Part shown: piece by piece, positions 1 to 7,237 of the stretch
Position numbering within the stretch: the first letter of the stretch is position 1
Layout of the letters: the number at the start of each line of letters is the position of its first letter
Assembly: GCA_046050405.1 (NCBI GenBank)
Contig: JBJOPY010000138.1
Location: forward strand, 1 to 9,224
Length of the DNA stretch: 9,224 bases
Reading direction: 5' to 3'
From: JADKCL01 sp046050405
GTDB lineage: Bacteria > Bacteroidota > Bacteroidia > J057 > JADKCL01
Translations under genes and position numbers: made by a program
The notes under the pieces: model-generated
The model's database searches: none
The model's input: the letters and a program-made list of their open reading frames with translations, nothing else
What the model was told of the DNA's origin: nothing

Positions 1-749
1 TGGTGGAGGGTGAGATTCGAAACGTACTCAAAGGTTACCGCGTGAACAAGGAAATCAGCAAAATCAGGGATCATATTTTGATCTGTGGCCTCGGCCGGAA
101 TGGCAGACAAGCCGCGATCGAACTGATCGCAGAACATGTCCCCTTCGTCGCCATCGAAATGAACCAAGAGGTCATCGACCAGTTCCTACAGGAATACCCG
201 GACTCGCTCGTCATCAGAGGCGATGCCACTGACGAGGATGTGCTGCGCCATGCAAGGATTCACACCGCCAAAGGCGCGATCTGTGCACTCTCCGATGACG
301 CAGCGAACGTGTTCGTGACCCTGAGCATCCGCCAATTGAATTCGTCGGTTCCCGTTGTGGCGAGGGCCAGCAATGAAAGCACGATCAAGAAACTGGAAAT
401 TGCCGGGGCAAATAAAGTGATCCTCCCAAACGTCCTCGGCGGTCGGCAAATGGCGAAGGTCCTCACCAAGCCGGCACTGATGGATTTCGTGGACCTGGTG
501 ACTGGGCGTGGTCAGTTCCACTTGAACCTGGAGATGATCGAGTGTTCTGGCAGGCACAAACTGGTGGGGAAGACGCTGCGGGAATTGGACATTCGATCAC
601 GAACCGGCGTGTTAGTGCTCGGTTTGCAAGATGAAAAAGGCGACTTTCAGATGAACACTGATGTGAATCAGCCCATCACTGACAAGGAAAAATTGTTTAT
701 CATCGGGACCGACGAACAAGTCAAGAACTTTTGGAGGGAGTTCACCTGA
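1..749 (+). CDS. Potassium channel, cytoplasmic RCK (TrkA-N/TrkA-C) part, 5' truncated by the window edge
   Basis: The reading frame is open from the window edge (codons in phase with position 3) to a TGA, giving 248 visible residues. The GTG at position 3 is probably not the real start: the opening residues, MEGEIRNVLKGYRV, resemble the linker that follows the last pore helix in prokaryotic RCK potassium channels. A Rossmann nucleotide-binding domain follows, with the glycine motif GLGRNG at visible residues 29-34 and an acidic Glu at 52 at the end of the second strand, typical of NAD(H) binding (TrkA-N). Residues from about 170 to 245 fit the small TrkA-C domain. In known family members this cytoplasmic ring gates K+ flux in response to ligands. 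A Trk-system peripheral subunit is the alternative, but those usually carry two Rossmann/TrkA-C pairs and lack this linker. The pore itself cannot be seen here. The next gene lies 63 bp downstream on the same strand and may be co-transcribed. Confidence 0.82.
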   Translation, partial: VEGEIRNVLKGYRVNKEISKIRDHILICGLGRNGRQAAIELIAEHVPFVAIEMNQEVIDQFLQEYPDSLVIRGDATDEDVLRHARIHTAKGAICALSDDAANVFVTLSIRQLNSSVPVVARASNESTIKKLEIAGANKVILPNVLGGRQMAKVLTKPALMDFVDLVTGRGQFHLNLEMIECSGRHKLVGKTLRELDIRSRTGVLVLGLQDEKGDFQMNTDVNQPITDKEKLFIIGTDEQVKNFWREFT

Positions 750-812
750 TTCGAGGCCGGGGATCTGCTGCCGCTTCGCGAAATGGGGGAGCCACGGCGG
801 AAGATCTGATTC

Positions 813-1871
813 TTGTTCGGGCAACAACGATTTTTCATTTGGACATGCGATGAAACTACCTTGAGAAAGATCTCCATACTCTGGCGAACCTTGACGGCCC
901 GGAAGGTCTGGAACATGTTCTTGCTGGCCTGTTCATTCCAGTTGGCACGGTTGACACGCAAGCCCATTCATTGGGGAAACCCCGCCAAGATAGGGGTGGA
1001 GCCCACCACCAGCTGCAACCTTCGCTGCCCAGAATGCCCCTCGGGCTTGCGGTCTTTTACGCGTCCGACAGGGATGCTTGACATGGCTTCCTTCAGGGAG
1101 ATGACAGACAGCCTGTGCAAGGACTTGGTGTACATGCTGATTTATTTTCAAGGGGAACCGTATCTGAATCCGAATTTCCTGGCAATGGCATCGTATGCCG
1201 CCCAGCGAGGAATCTATGTCGGAACGAGCACCAATGGGCATTATCTGACCGACTCGATTGCCAAGGCCACCGTGGAGAGTGGTTTGCATGAGGTCATCGT
1301 TTCCATCGACGGTGCTACCCAGTCCACCTATCAGCAGTACCGCATAGGCGGGAGCCTGGAAAAGGTTAAGGAGGGCACCCGAAGGCTAGTGGAGTGGCGT
1401 CAAAGACTACAATCGAGGACTCCGCACATCATCCTGCAATTTCTGGTCACCGGTGCAAATGAGCAGGAGGTCGATGAGGTCAAAGCATTGGGCGGTGAGT
1501 TGGGGGTGGATCGGGTCGTCTTCAAGACGGCCCAGATTTATGACTTTGAAAACGGGCATCCACTGATCCCGCAGGATGAGCGGTTCTCCCGTTACAAGAA
1601 AGGCAGGGAAGGAAAATATATCCTCAAGAACAAACTGAGGAATCAGTGTTGGAAGCTGTGGATGGGTGCCGAGATGACTTGGGACGGTCGCATATTGCCA
1701 TGTTGTTTCGACAAGGATGCCCAGTATGAGATGGGAAAATTGTCGGAAGCCAGTTTCCGCTCCATTTGGCGCGGCGCTGGATATGTGGACTTCAGATCAC
1801 GGTTGGTCAGGTCCCGGCAATCCATTGCGATGTGTACCAATTGCTCGGAGGGAGGGCAAATATGGGCATGA
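813..1871 (+). CDS. Radical SAM protein with C-terminal SPASM-like cluster domain, substrate unknown
   Basis: Up to 352 residues. The radical SAM motif CxxxCxxC is C68, C72 and C75 (CNLRCPEC), which should bind the 4Fe-4S cluster that cleaves S-adenosylmethionine. The GGEP-like motif is QGEP at 113-116, and SIDGAT at 164-169 is a typical strand of the barrel. The C-terminal part has C279, the pair C297-C298 after DGRILP, and C341/C344, matching the arrangement of a SPASM/twitch auxiliary cluster. The family includes peptide and protein maturases and alcohol dehydrogenases, but no substrate peptide is visible nearby, so no reaction is assigned. The start is uncertain: an in-frame TGA at 807-809 makes TTG 813 the earliest option, with GGCGGAAG at 796-803 as a possible ribosome site; TTG 861 or ATG 915 (preceded by GGAAGG at 901-906) are alternatives. 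Related proteins have a basic helix before the KPIHWG segment, which favours one of the upstream starts. Confidence 0.88.
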   Translation: MFGQQRFFIWTCDETTLRKISILWRTLTARKVWNMFLLACSFQLARLTRKPIHWGNPAKIGVEPTTSCNLRCPECPSGLRSFTRPTGMLDMASFREMTDSLCKDLVYMLIYFQGEPYLNPNFLAMASYAAQRGIYVGTSTNGHYLTDSIAKATVESGLHEVIVSIDGATQSTYQQYRIGGSLEKVKEGTRRLVEWRQRLQSRTPHIILQFLVTGANEQEVDEVKALGGELGVDRVVFKTAQIYDFENGHPLIPQDERFSRYKKGREGKYILKNKLRNQCWKLWMGAEMTWDGRILPCCFDKDAQYEMGKLSEASFRSIWRGAGYVDFRSRLVRSRQSIAMCTNCSEGGQIWA

Positions 1872-1879
1872 TTTCGTTT

Positions 1880-1927
1880 TACCATTGATCGAGGGCCGGA
1901 AATCCAAACAATTGGTACAATTTTTTT
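1880..1927 (+). terminator. Weak candidate intrinsic terminator after the radical SAM gene
   Basis: TACCATTG (1880-1887) can pair with CAATTGGTA (1909-1917), giving eight pairs with one bulged T. The hairpin is followed three bases later by seven T residues (1921-1927). The stem is AT-rich and the loop long (21 nt), so strength is doubtful. It sits nine bases after the radical SAM stop codon, in the gap where that gene and prfA converge. Nothing comparable is visible on the prfA side of the gap. Confidence 0.33.
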
Positions 1928-2050
1928 ACGAGGAGATGGGCAATCGGAGCTTGAAGCAGCCACCGGGTGATGAGGGTTGTTTCCGAAGGGGCCTTGCCCG
2001 CTTGGCGGTCAGGATTCCATGGACCCGGATCCGGATGATTGCAGGGATCT

Positions 2051-3121
2051 TTATGCAAATCCCGCTTTCATCTTCTCTGTGTTGTCTGCCACGCGGAGAG
2101 ACTCCACGACCTCGTCAAGGTCACCGTTCATGATCGCCGGCAAATTGTAAAGCGTAAGGTTGATCCGGTGGTCGGTCACCCTGCCTTGCGGATAGTTGTA
2201 GGTGCGGATCTTCGCGCTGCGATCCCCTGTGGAGACATACGTCTTTCTCAGCTTGGACTGGACTTCCAGTTTTTTCTGCAGCTCCAGGTCATAGATCCTG
2301 GCGATCAGGATCTTCATCGCCTTCTCACGGTTCTTGATTTGGGATTTCTCATCCTGGTTTTGTACTTCGATTCCGGTGGGAATGTGACGAATGCGAACGG
2401 CCGACTCCGTCTTGTTCACGTGCTGACCTCCAGCCCCGCTGGCTCGGAAGACATCGATGCGAATGTCTGTGGGATGAATGTCGATATCCACCTCTTCCAT
2501 TTCAGGCATGGCGGCAACAGTCGCGGCGCTCGTATGGATCCGCCCTTGCGACTCCGTGGCGGGAACGCGTTGTACGCGGTGGACACCCGACTCAAACTTC
2601 ATGATGCCATAGGCGTCTTCGCCTGCGATGGTCATCACGATCCTGCTGAAGCCACCTGCCTTGCCCTCCTCGAAGTCGTTCAGCTCGGTTCTCCAGCCCT
2701 TTTTGTCCGCATACCGGCAGTACATTCGATAGAGATCCCCAGAAAAGATGCAGGCTTCATCCCCGCCTGTGCCAGCGCGTATTTCCAGAATCACATTGTT
2801 GCTGTCTTCAGGATCCCGCGGAATCAGCAGATGTTTTAATTCTTCCTCGGCCTCGGCCACCTTCGGTTCGAGGAGGAAGATCTCCTCCTTGGCCATTTCG
2901 CGCATTTCGGGATCTTTCTCCGTGTTCAGGATCGCCCGGGTATTCTCCAAGCTCAATCGGAGGTGCTGTAGACGGTGCCAGGTTTTGACGATGGGGCTCA
3001 AGTCCTTGTATTCCTTGCTGAGGATTTTGGAGCGCTTCATGTCAGACAGCACCTCAGGCTTGGTGAGTTCGTCACCGACCTCAAGATAGCGTGCTTCGAT
3101 GGCTTGCAATTGCTCGAACAT
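2051..3121 (-). CDS. prfA: Peptide chain release factor 1 (RF1)
   Basis: This 356-residue protein has the normal RF1 length. RF1 recognises UAA and UAG in the ribosomal A site and triggers hydrolysis of peptidyl-tRNA. The stop-codon recognition tripeptide of class 1 RF1 is PAT at residues 187-189 (in HRVQRVPATESQGR), which separates it from RF2 (SPF). The catalytic GGQ, whose Gln is usually methylated by PrmC, is at 231-233 within GAGGQHVNKTESAVR. The N-terminal helical domain spans about residues 1-105, followed by GTGGDEA at 117-123. The start is an ATG with no clear Shine-Dalgarno sequence but an AT-rich leader. The gene ends in TAA, a codon RF1 itself reads; most other genes in the window end in TGA, which RF2 would read. 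It lies 155 bp after the beta-propeller gene on the same strand and has its own candidate promoter. No partner gene follows: the next gene is convergent. Confidence 0.98.
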   Translation of the reverse strand: MFEQLQAIEARYLEVGDELTKPEVLSDMKRSKILSKEYKDLSPIVKTWHRLQHLRLSLENTRAILNTEKDPEMREMAKEEIFLLEPKVAEAEEELKHLLIPRDPEDSNNVILEIRAGTGGDEACIFSGDLYRMYCRYADKKGWRTELNDFEEGKAGGFSRIVMTIAGEDAYGIMKFESGVHRVQRVPATESQGRIHTSAATVAAMPEMEEVDIDIHPTDIRIDVFRASGAGGQHVNKTESAVRIRHIPTGIEVQNQDEKSQIKNREKAMKILIARIYDLELQKKLEVQSKLRKTYVSTGDRSAKIRTYNYPQGRVTDHRINLTLYNLPAIMNGDLDEVVESLRVADNTEKMKAGFA

Positions 3122-3139
3122 AAATAATCAACGATCAAT

Positions 3140-3170
3140 GAAATGTATGAAAATGAAAAACCATTGCAAA
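3140..3170 (-). promoter_or_regulatory. Candidate Bacteroidota-type promoter for prfA
   Basis: Read on the - strand, TTTG (3170-3167) is followed by exactly 19 bases and then TACATTTC (3147-3140), which matches seven of eight positions of the -7 consensus TAnnTTTG. Transcription would start near 3134, leaving a leader of roughly 13 nt before the prfA ATG at 3121. The spacing and both boxes agree with the known vegetative sigma factor consensus of Bacteroidota. The match was found by eye, without a background estimate. Confidence 0.55.
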
Positions 3171-3276
3171 CTGCCCTGGCTGCTGAGAAGAGACTCCCGG
3201 CAGTGGTGGATTTTCAAGTTGCGCTAATGCATGCGATGGAATACTGGACGGATCATTTTCGATTGGTTGGGCAGCA

Positions 3277-4176
3277 TCACTCGCTGTCGAGTGGATACAA
3301 ATCTATTTCATTTCCCCACAAGATGAAAATGAAATCCTTGCCTCCCACAAAATCGATTAGCTTTTCGGGGCGGTCGAAGTGGATCGTTTGGTATTTCTTG
3401 GAGAATAGATTGTAAATGAAAAGATCGTGCTCACCGATGTAAACCAGGTTTTCATCAAATGTACATAAGCGCTTCCATCGGAATCCCAAGGTGAAGCTGA
3501 GGCTGTATTGATAGATTCCATAAAAGTCAAAGATGGTGACCTTCTGCGAGGAACTGTCCACTGCAAAAACCAGATTCGATTCGTTCAGCACGATATCCCA
3601 CGGTTCGGTAAGGCTTCCGCTGCCATAGTCCAAGCCACCAAACGAGCGTTCCAACATGCCGTTGGTTTTGAACTTGTAGATCCGGATGTCGTCCTGGTTC
3701 AGGAAGTACAACTCTCCGGATGGCCCCACGGCAAAACTGATCGGCCAGAACGACTCGACGTCAGCACTCAGGAGGTTGGATTCCAACATGAGGAAATTGA
3801 TATCCTTCAAGACCTTGAGATTGGTATTTAGCTGAACGAGACGACGGTTCATCTGATCCAGCATGAAGATATTTTGTCGGTTGGGAACCGTGATTTTCGA
3901 CGGGAAGTTGAATCCTTCCTCTCCGATTCCTTTCCCTCCGATTGTCTGCACGGAGTCGTAACCCGTCATTTTGAAATATTTGTAAAGTTTATGCTTGCCT
4001 GGCTGCAATAAATAGACATTGCCTTCTTGATCCGCTTCGAGGTCGGTGATACCTGTCGGAATGTTGCTGATGACTTGGCCGGGTCGCCGAAGCAACGATT
4101 CAGCGTTCGTCTGGCCGGGGAGGAGGGATGGGAATGGAACTGCCATCCATGAGATAGCGAAAAAGACGGGGGCCAT
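3277..4176 (-). CDS. Probable secreted beta-propeller (NHL/6-bladed type) protein, function unknown
   Basis: From the chosen ATG at 4176 the protein has 299 residues. The open frame extends to 4296, but the extra residues look like antisense-frame noise within lpxH. The ATG at 4176 has AGGTGG six bases upstream and begins a hydrophobic stretch (MAPVFFAISWMAV) ending near GQTNA-ES at residues 21-27, a plausible signal peptide although it lacks an N-terminal positive charge. ATG 4182 or 4146 are alternatives. The rest is built of repeated four-strand units of the pattern 'D/W-I-x-V-x-x-x-G-x-L-Y-x-x-D/N-x-x-x-x-x-I-x-x-F', seen at about residues 42-68, 92-122, 145-172, 190-220, 236-260 and 271-296, which fits six propeller blades. 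Such proteins are common exported proteins of Bacteroidota, and many have no known role. No catalytic residues, C-terminal sorting domain or lipobox cysteine are evident. Its start lies inside the end of lpxH, so translation is probably coupled to it. Confidence 0.75.
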   Translation of the reverse strand: MAPVFFAISWMAVPFPSLLPGQTNAESLLRRPGQVISNIPTGITDLEADQEGNVYLLQPGKHKLYKYFKMTGYDSVQTIGGKGIGEEGFNFPSKITVPNRQNIFMLDQMNRRLVQLNTNLKVLKDINFLMLESNLLSADVESFWPISFAVGPSGELYFLNQDDIRIYKFKTNGMLERSFGGLDYGSGSLTEPWDIVLNESNLVFAVDSSSQKVTIFDFYGIYQYSLSFTLGFRWKRLCTFDENLVYIGEHDLFIYNLFSKKYQTIHFDRPEKLIDFVGGKDFIFILWGNEIDLYPLDSE

Positions 4177-4897
4177 TTGCATCCACCTGCAGGTAGGAGA
4201 AGTGAATGACCCAATCACCGAGGTTGATATATGCTTTCTCGTTTTCCAGCGCATGGTACTTGGGCAAATGCCGATGACCGAACACAAAGTAATCAATTTG
4301 GGGATTTTTTCTCAATGTTTCCTTTGCAAAGACCAGGAGGTACTCCCTTTCTCCATGGTCGATGGCATCCGTATACCCTGCCTGAAGCCTGCTTTTTCGC
4401 GAGAAATACTCTGCAAGCCCTATGCCAAAGTTGGGATGCAGCCGGTGGAATGCCCACTGTGCGAGCGTGCTGCGAAAGATTTTTTTCAGCAGCTTGTACT
4501 TGTGGTCTCCTGGCCCCAGGCCATCGCCATGGCCGATGAAGTAATTCTTCCCTGCCAGGGATCGCAAGACTGGTTGATGGTGAATTGTCGCGCCAAATTG
4601 CTCGTGGAAGTACTTCTGCAACCACATATCATGGTTTCCCACAAAGTAGTGAATGGCAATGCCGGCATCCGCAAACTCGCAAAGCTTCCCCAAGATTCGG
4701 CTATAGCCTTTTGGGATGGCTCTCTTGTATTCGAACCAGAAGTCGAATACATCGCCCATCAGGTACAGTTCAGAAGCCTCGGACCTGATGGCATCTAGCC
4801 ACCGTACAAAATGCCGCTCCCTGACAAGGCTGTGCTCCGCATCGGGTGCACCCAGATGCAGGTCGGATGCGAAGAATATTTTTTTCGACTTGGTCAA
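4100..4897 (-). CDS. lpxH: UDP-2,3-diacylglucosamine diphosphatase, LpxH-type metallophosphoesterase
   Basis: This 265-residue calcineurin-like phosphoesterase shows the full set of metal-binding motifs: DLHLG at 12-16 (D12, H14), GDVFDFW at 48-54 (D49), GNHD at 87-90 (N88, H89), GHGD at 122-125 (H123) and GHRH at 207-210 (H208, H210). The GDVFDFWFEY and GNHDMW segments are typical of the LpxH branch, which splits UDP-2,3-diacylglucosamine into lipid X and UMP in lipid A synthesis at the inner face of the cytoplasmic membrane. A generic UDP-diacylglucosamine hydrolase of another subfamily is less likely. The best start is a TTG at 4897: the frame has a stop codon eight codons upstream and no ATG in between, and the protein from here begins right before the first conserved strand (KIFFASDLH). 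A proline-rich tail (IPIPPPRPDER) extends past the usual family end and is encoded where the next gene overlaps. Confidence 0.88.
   Translation of the reverse strand: MTKSKKIFFASDLHLGAPDAEHSLVRERHFVRWLDAIRSEASELYLMGDVFDFWFEYKRAIPKGYSRILGKLCEFADAGIAIHYFVGNHDMWLQKYFHEQFGATIHHQPVLRSLAGKNYFIGHGDGLGPGDHKYKLLKKIFRSTLAQWAFHRLHPNFGIGLAEYFSRKSRLQAGYTDAIDHGEREYLLVFAKETLRKNPQIDYFVFGHRHLPKYHALENEKAYINLGDWVIHFSYLQVDANGPRLFRYLMDGSSIPIPPPRPDER
4183..4188 (-). promoter_or_regulatory. Ribosome binding site that decides the beta-propeller start
   Basis: On the - strand AGGTGG (4188-4183) stands six bases before ATG 4176 and directly abuts the in-frame ATG 4182. It lies inside the lpxH coding sequence. It is one of few convincing Shine-Dalgarno-like sequences in the window and supports an internal start overlapping lpxH by 77 bp. 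The spacing favours 4176 over 4182. Confidence 0.5.
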
Positions 4898-4904
4898 ATC
4901 TAGG

Positions 4905-4936
4905 CAAAGATAGTTTATTCATGAGATAGAGGTAAA
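4905..4936 (-). promoter_or_regulatory. Candidate promoter immediately before lpxH
   Basis: On the - strand TATCTTTG (4912-4905) is a perfect fit to the Bacteroidota -7 consensus TAnnTTTG. TTTA (4936-4933), three of four bases of the -33 box TTTG, lies 20 bases upstream. Initiation would be expected around 4900-4898, practically at the TTG start codon, so the mRNA could be leaderless. It lies downstream of the ftsH terminator, consistent with independent transcription of lpxH. Confidence 0.45.
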
Positions 4937-5033
4937 AGCCGCCCTGTTGCAGGTTCTTCGAGCGCCTCTAGATTGATTGTTGATCGGAGGAAATGGGGTC
5001 GAAGTCGGCGCTGGAGACTCCGATGGCTGCTGC

Positions 5034-5074
5034 AAAAAGAGAACAGCCTGCAAGCCTACCTGCAGGCTGTTCTC
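5034..5074 (-). terminator. Strong intrinsic terminator of ftsH
   Basis: GAGAACAGCCTGCA and TGCAGGCTGTTCTC form a perfect 14-bp inverted repeat (5039-5052 with 5061-5074) around an 8-nt loop. On the - strand the stem is directly followed by five T residues (complement of 5038-5034). It begins 17 bp past the ftsH stop codon. This is a classical rho-independent terminator in the ftsH direction. On the + strand the stem is followed by CATTTT, so weak action in the opposite direction is possible. Confidence 0.9.
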
Positions 5075-5090
5075 CATTTTGGATGACCGA

Positions 5091-7121
5091 TCACTTTCCC
5101 ACCTCTGGGGGAGGGGGAAGATCGGGGATTTGCGTCTTTGGCACCTCGGCCTCCTTTGTGGGAGCTTCCAGTTTTTGTTCCATCTTGTCAGTACGGGGCG
5201 TGGGTTCCGGCTCTGAAGGATCTGGAAATGGCCTCGGCCCGATCAGGGTTTTCAAGTCGTCCTTGAAGATGACCTCCTTCTCCAGCAGCGTTTTTGCGAC
5301 GATTTCCAAGGCATCGCGGTGCTGAATCAGCAAGGTCCGCGTCCGCTCGTATGCACCTGATATCAGTGCCCTGACCTCCGTATCGATCTGCGAAGCCATT
5401 TCCTCGGAGTAAGGCCTTCGGAATGAAAACTCCCCGTCATGATCGACAAAGGACACATTTCCGATCTTCTCGTTCATCCCATAGACCGTCACCATGGCGT
5501 AGGCCTGCTGTGTCACCCGTTCCAGGTCGTTTTGTGCGCCCGTGGTGATCCGTCCGAAAATCAAATCTTCAGCGACCCGGCCGCCCAGTGCGACACACAT
5601 CTGGTCCATCATCTGCTCTACGCTGTAGAGATACTGTTCCTTGGGCAGGTACTGTGCATACCCCAGTGCAGCAACGCCGCGTGGTACGATGGTCACCTTG
5701 ACCAGCGGATAAGCATGCTCGAGAAACCATCCTGCCACTGCATGGCCTCCTTCATGGTAGGCGATGATTTTCTTCTCATCCGGCGAGATGATCTTGTTCT
5801 TTTTCTCCAGGCCGCCGATCACGCGGTCAATGGCATCCTGGAAGTCGATCATCTCCACCGCATCCTTGTTTTTACGGGCAGCGATGAGGGCGGCTTCGTT
5901 GCACACGTTCATGATGTCCGCGCCGACGAAGCCGGGAGTCTGGGAGGCGAGTTTGGCAGCTTCCACATCATCCCCAAGCTTGATGTTTTTCAAATGCACC
6001 TTGAAGATTTGTTCCCTGCCCTTGAGGTCAGGCCGGTCGACGCTGATCTGGCGATCGAATCTTCCGGGTCGAAGCAAGGCAGGATCCAGGACATCGGGAC
6101 GATTTGTGGCAGCCATCAGGATGACGCCCGTGTCACTGTTGAACCCATCCATTTCCACGAGCAGTTGGTTCAGGGTGTTTTCGCGCTCATCATTGCCCCC
6201 GGTGATGTTGTTGCGGCCGCGGGCACGTCCGATCGCGTCGATTTCATCGATGAAGACGATGCAGGGAGCCTTGTCTTTGGCCTGCTTGAAAAGATCCCGC
6301 ACACGGGCTGCACCGACCCCGACGAACATTTCCACGAAGTCTGAGCCGCTCAGGGAAAAGAACGGAACCTTGGCTTCGCCGGCCACTGCCTTGGCAAGCA
6401 ACGTCTTTCCCGTACCAGGAGGCCCCACGAGAAGCACGCCTTTGGGTATGTGTCCGCCGAGCCTGGTGTATCTGGCCGGATCCTTGAGGAAGTCAACGAC
6501 TTCCTCGACCTCCTCCTTGGCCTCTTCTAATCCTGCGACATCATTGAAGGTCACCTCCACTTTGTTTTCCTTGTCATATAGAAGTGCTTTGGACTTCCCG
6601 ATGTTGAATATCTGGCCACCTGGGCCGCCGCCGCCAAGCCTGCGCATGAAAAACACCCATACCGCCACCAAAATCCCGATCGGGATCAAAATTTGAAGCA
6701 GGCTTCCGAGGTAGTCCGTCTTCGTGACGGGGGTCACCGTGAGGTTCTTTTCCACGCATTTGTCCATGATGGACTCGGCGGATGCGCCTGCGCTGAACGA
6801 GAACTGCGGTGTGCGATGATCGAGGCGGTAGTTTGGGAACTGCTTCTTGAATTCATCCAGCTTCATCGCCTCTGGCGTGAGATAGATTTCGAATTCCTCT
6901 TTGTTGACCACCACCACGCTGTCCACGTAGTTGGCTGGAATCAATGTATTGATGAAGTAGCTCGGGGAGATTTGCCTCGTGCCACCACCCGTGGGAAAGA
7001 AGTAGGTGGCCACCACGATAAAGAGGAGGATTAATGCATAGATCCAATAGAGATTGCCCGATCCTTTCGAAAAGCCCCTCCCGCCAGGGGGATTGTTTTG
7101 ATTTTCTGGTTTTCCAGCCAT
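5091..7121 (-). CDS. ftsH: ATP-dependent zinc metalloprotease FtsH
   Basis: This 676-residue membrane-anchored AAA+ protease extracts and degrades membrane and some soluble proteins. Two transmembrane helices flank the extracytoplasmic domain: about 24-42 and 138-158. The AAA module has Walker A GPPGTGKT at 233-240, Walker B with DEID at 292-295, and the second region of homology ending in RPGRFDR at 351-357 with its arginine fingers. The zinc site is HEGGH at 456-460, with Asp532 in TTGAQNDLER as the likely third ligand. All key residues are intact. The C-terminus past about residue 628 is a proline-, glutamate- and lysine-rich tail ending PPPPEVGK, probably disordered. The start is the ATG at 7121, which gives a short charged N-terminus before the first helix as expected. 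There is no clear Shine-Dalgarno sequence, and I could not identify a convincing promoter. The gene stands alone: it is divergent from lysC and closed by a strong terminator. Confidence 0.98.
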   Translation of the reverse strand: MAGKPENQNNPPGGRGFSKGSGNLYWIYALILLFIVVATYFFPTGGGTRQISPSYFINTLIPANYVDSVVVVNKEEFEIYLTPEAMKLDEFKKQFPNYRLDHRTPQFSFSAGASAESIMDKCVEKNLTVTPVTKTDYLGSLLQILIPIGILVAVWVFFMRRLGGGGPGGQIFNIGKSKALLYDKENKVEVTFNDVAGLEEAKEEVEEVVDFLKDPARYTRLGGHIPKGVLLVGPPGTGKTLLAKAVAGEAKVPFFSLSGSDFVEMFVGVGAARVRDLFKQAKDKAPCIVFIDEIDAIGRARGRNNITGGNDERENTLNQLLVEMDGFNSDTGVILMAATNRPDVLDPALLRPGRFDRQISVDRPDLKGREQIFKVHLKNIKLGDDVEAAKLASQTPGFVGADIMNVCNEAALIAARKNKDAVEMIDFQDAIDRVIGGLEKKNKIISPDEKKIIAYHEGGHAVAGWFLEHAYPLVKVTIVPRGVAALGYAQYLPKEQYLYSVEQMMDQMCVALGGRVAEDLIFGRITTGAQNDLERVTQQAYAMVTVYGMNEKIGNVSFVDHDGEFSFRRPYSEEMASQIDTEVRALISGAYERTRTLLIQHRDALEIVAKTLLEKEVIFKDDLKTLIGPRPFPDPSEPEPTPRTDKMEQKLEAPTKEAEVPKTQIPDLPPPPEVGK

Positions 7122-7211
7122 GTGTCTTTGTGATCAAAGGGTAATTGTAGCCCGCTTCCATTCTCTAAAGGCGAGCGAAGTTAAGTTTAATTCATTGTTT
7201 AAAGAAAAGCC

Positions 7212-7237
7212 AGCACGGATGATTCATCCTGCTTTTT
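7212..7237 (+). terminator. Terminator-like hairpin with T run, no obvious gene to end
   Basis: AGCA (7212-7215), one bulged C, and GGATG (7217-7221) pair with CATCC (7225-7229) and TGCT (7230-7233) around a 3-nt loop. The stem runs straight into T residues (7233-7237), with another T run at 7241-7246. On the - strand the trailing sequence is GGCTTTTCTTT, so it could also act in that direction. On the + strand no annotated gene precedes it, since ftsH runs the other way. It could end antisense transcription, a small RNA, or a leader transcript coming from the lysC side. Confidence 0.5.

Noticed and set aside
3..749. Complete TrkA protein starting at GTG position 3
   Set aside because: The frame is open through the window edge, and the first residues resemble the pore-to-RCK linker of a channel, so a larger protein that starts upstream is more likely.
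1717..2133. 138-codon + strand frame bridging the radical SAM end and the prfA end
   Set aside because: It overlaps two well-supported genes in other frames and has no recognisable domain.
3143..3415. 90-codon + strand frame across the propeller-prfA gap
   Set aside because: It overlaps the 3' end of the propeller gene on the opposite strand and covers the prfA promoter. No motif, and it looks like a shadow frame.
5439..6696. Long + strand frames opposite ftsH (over 300 codons)
   Set aside because: They are antisense to the conserved AAA and protease motifs of FtsH, and their length follows from the codon bias of that gene.
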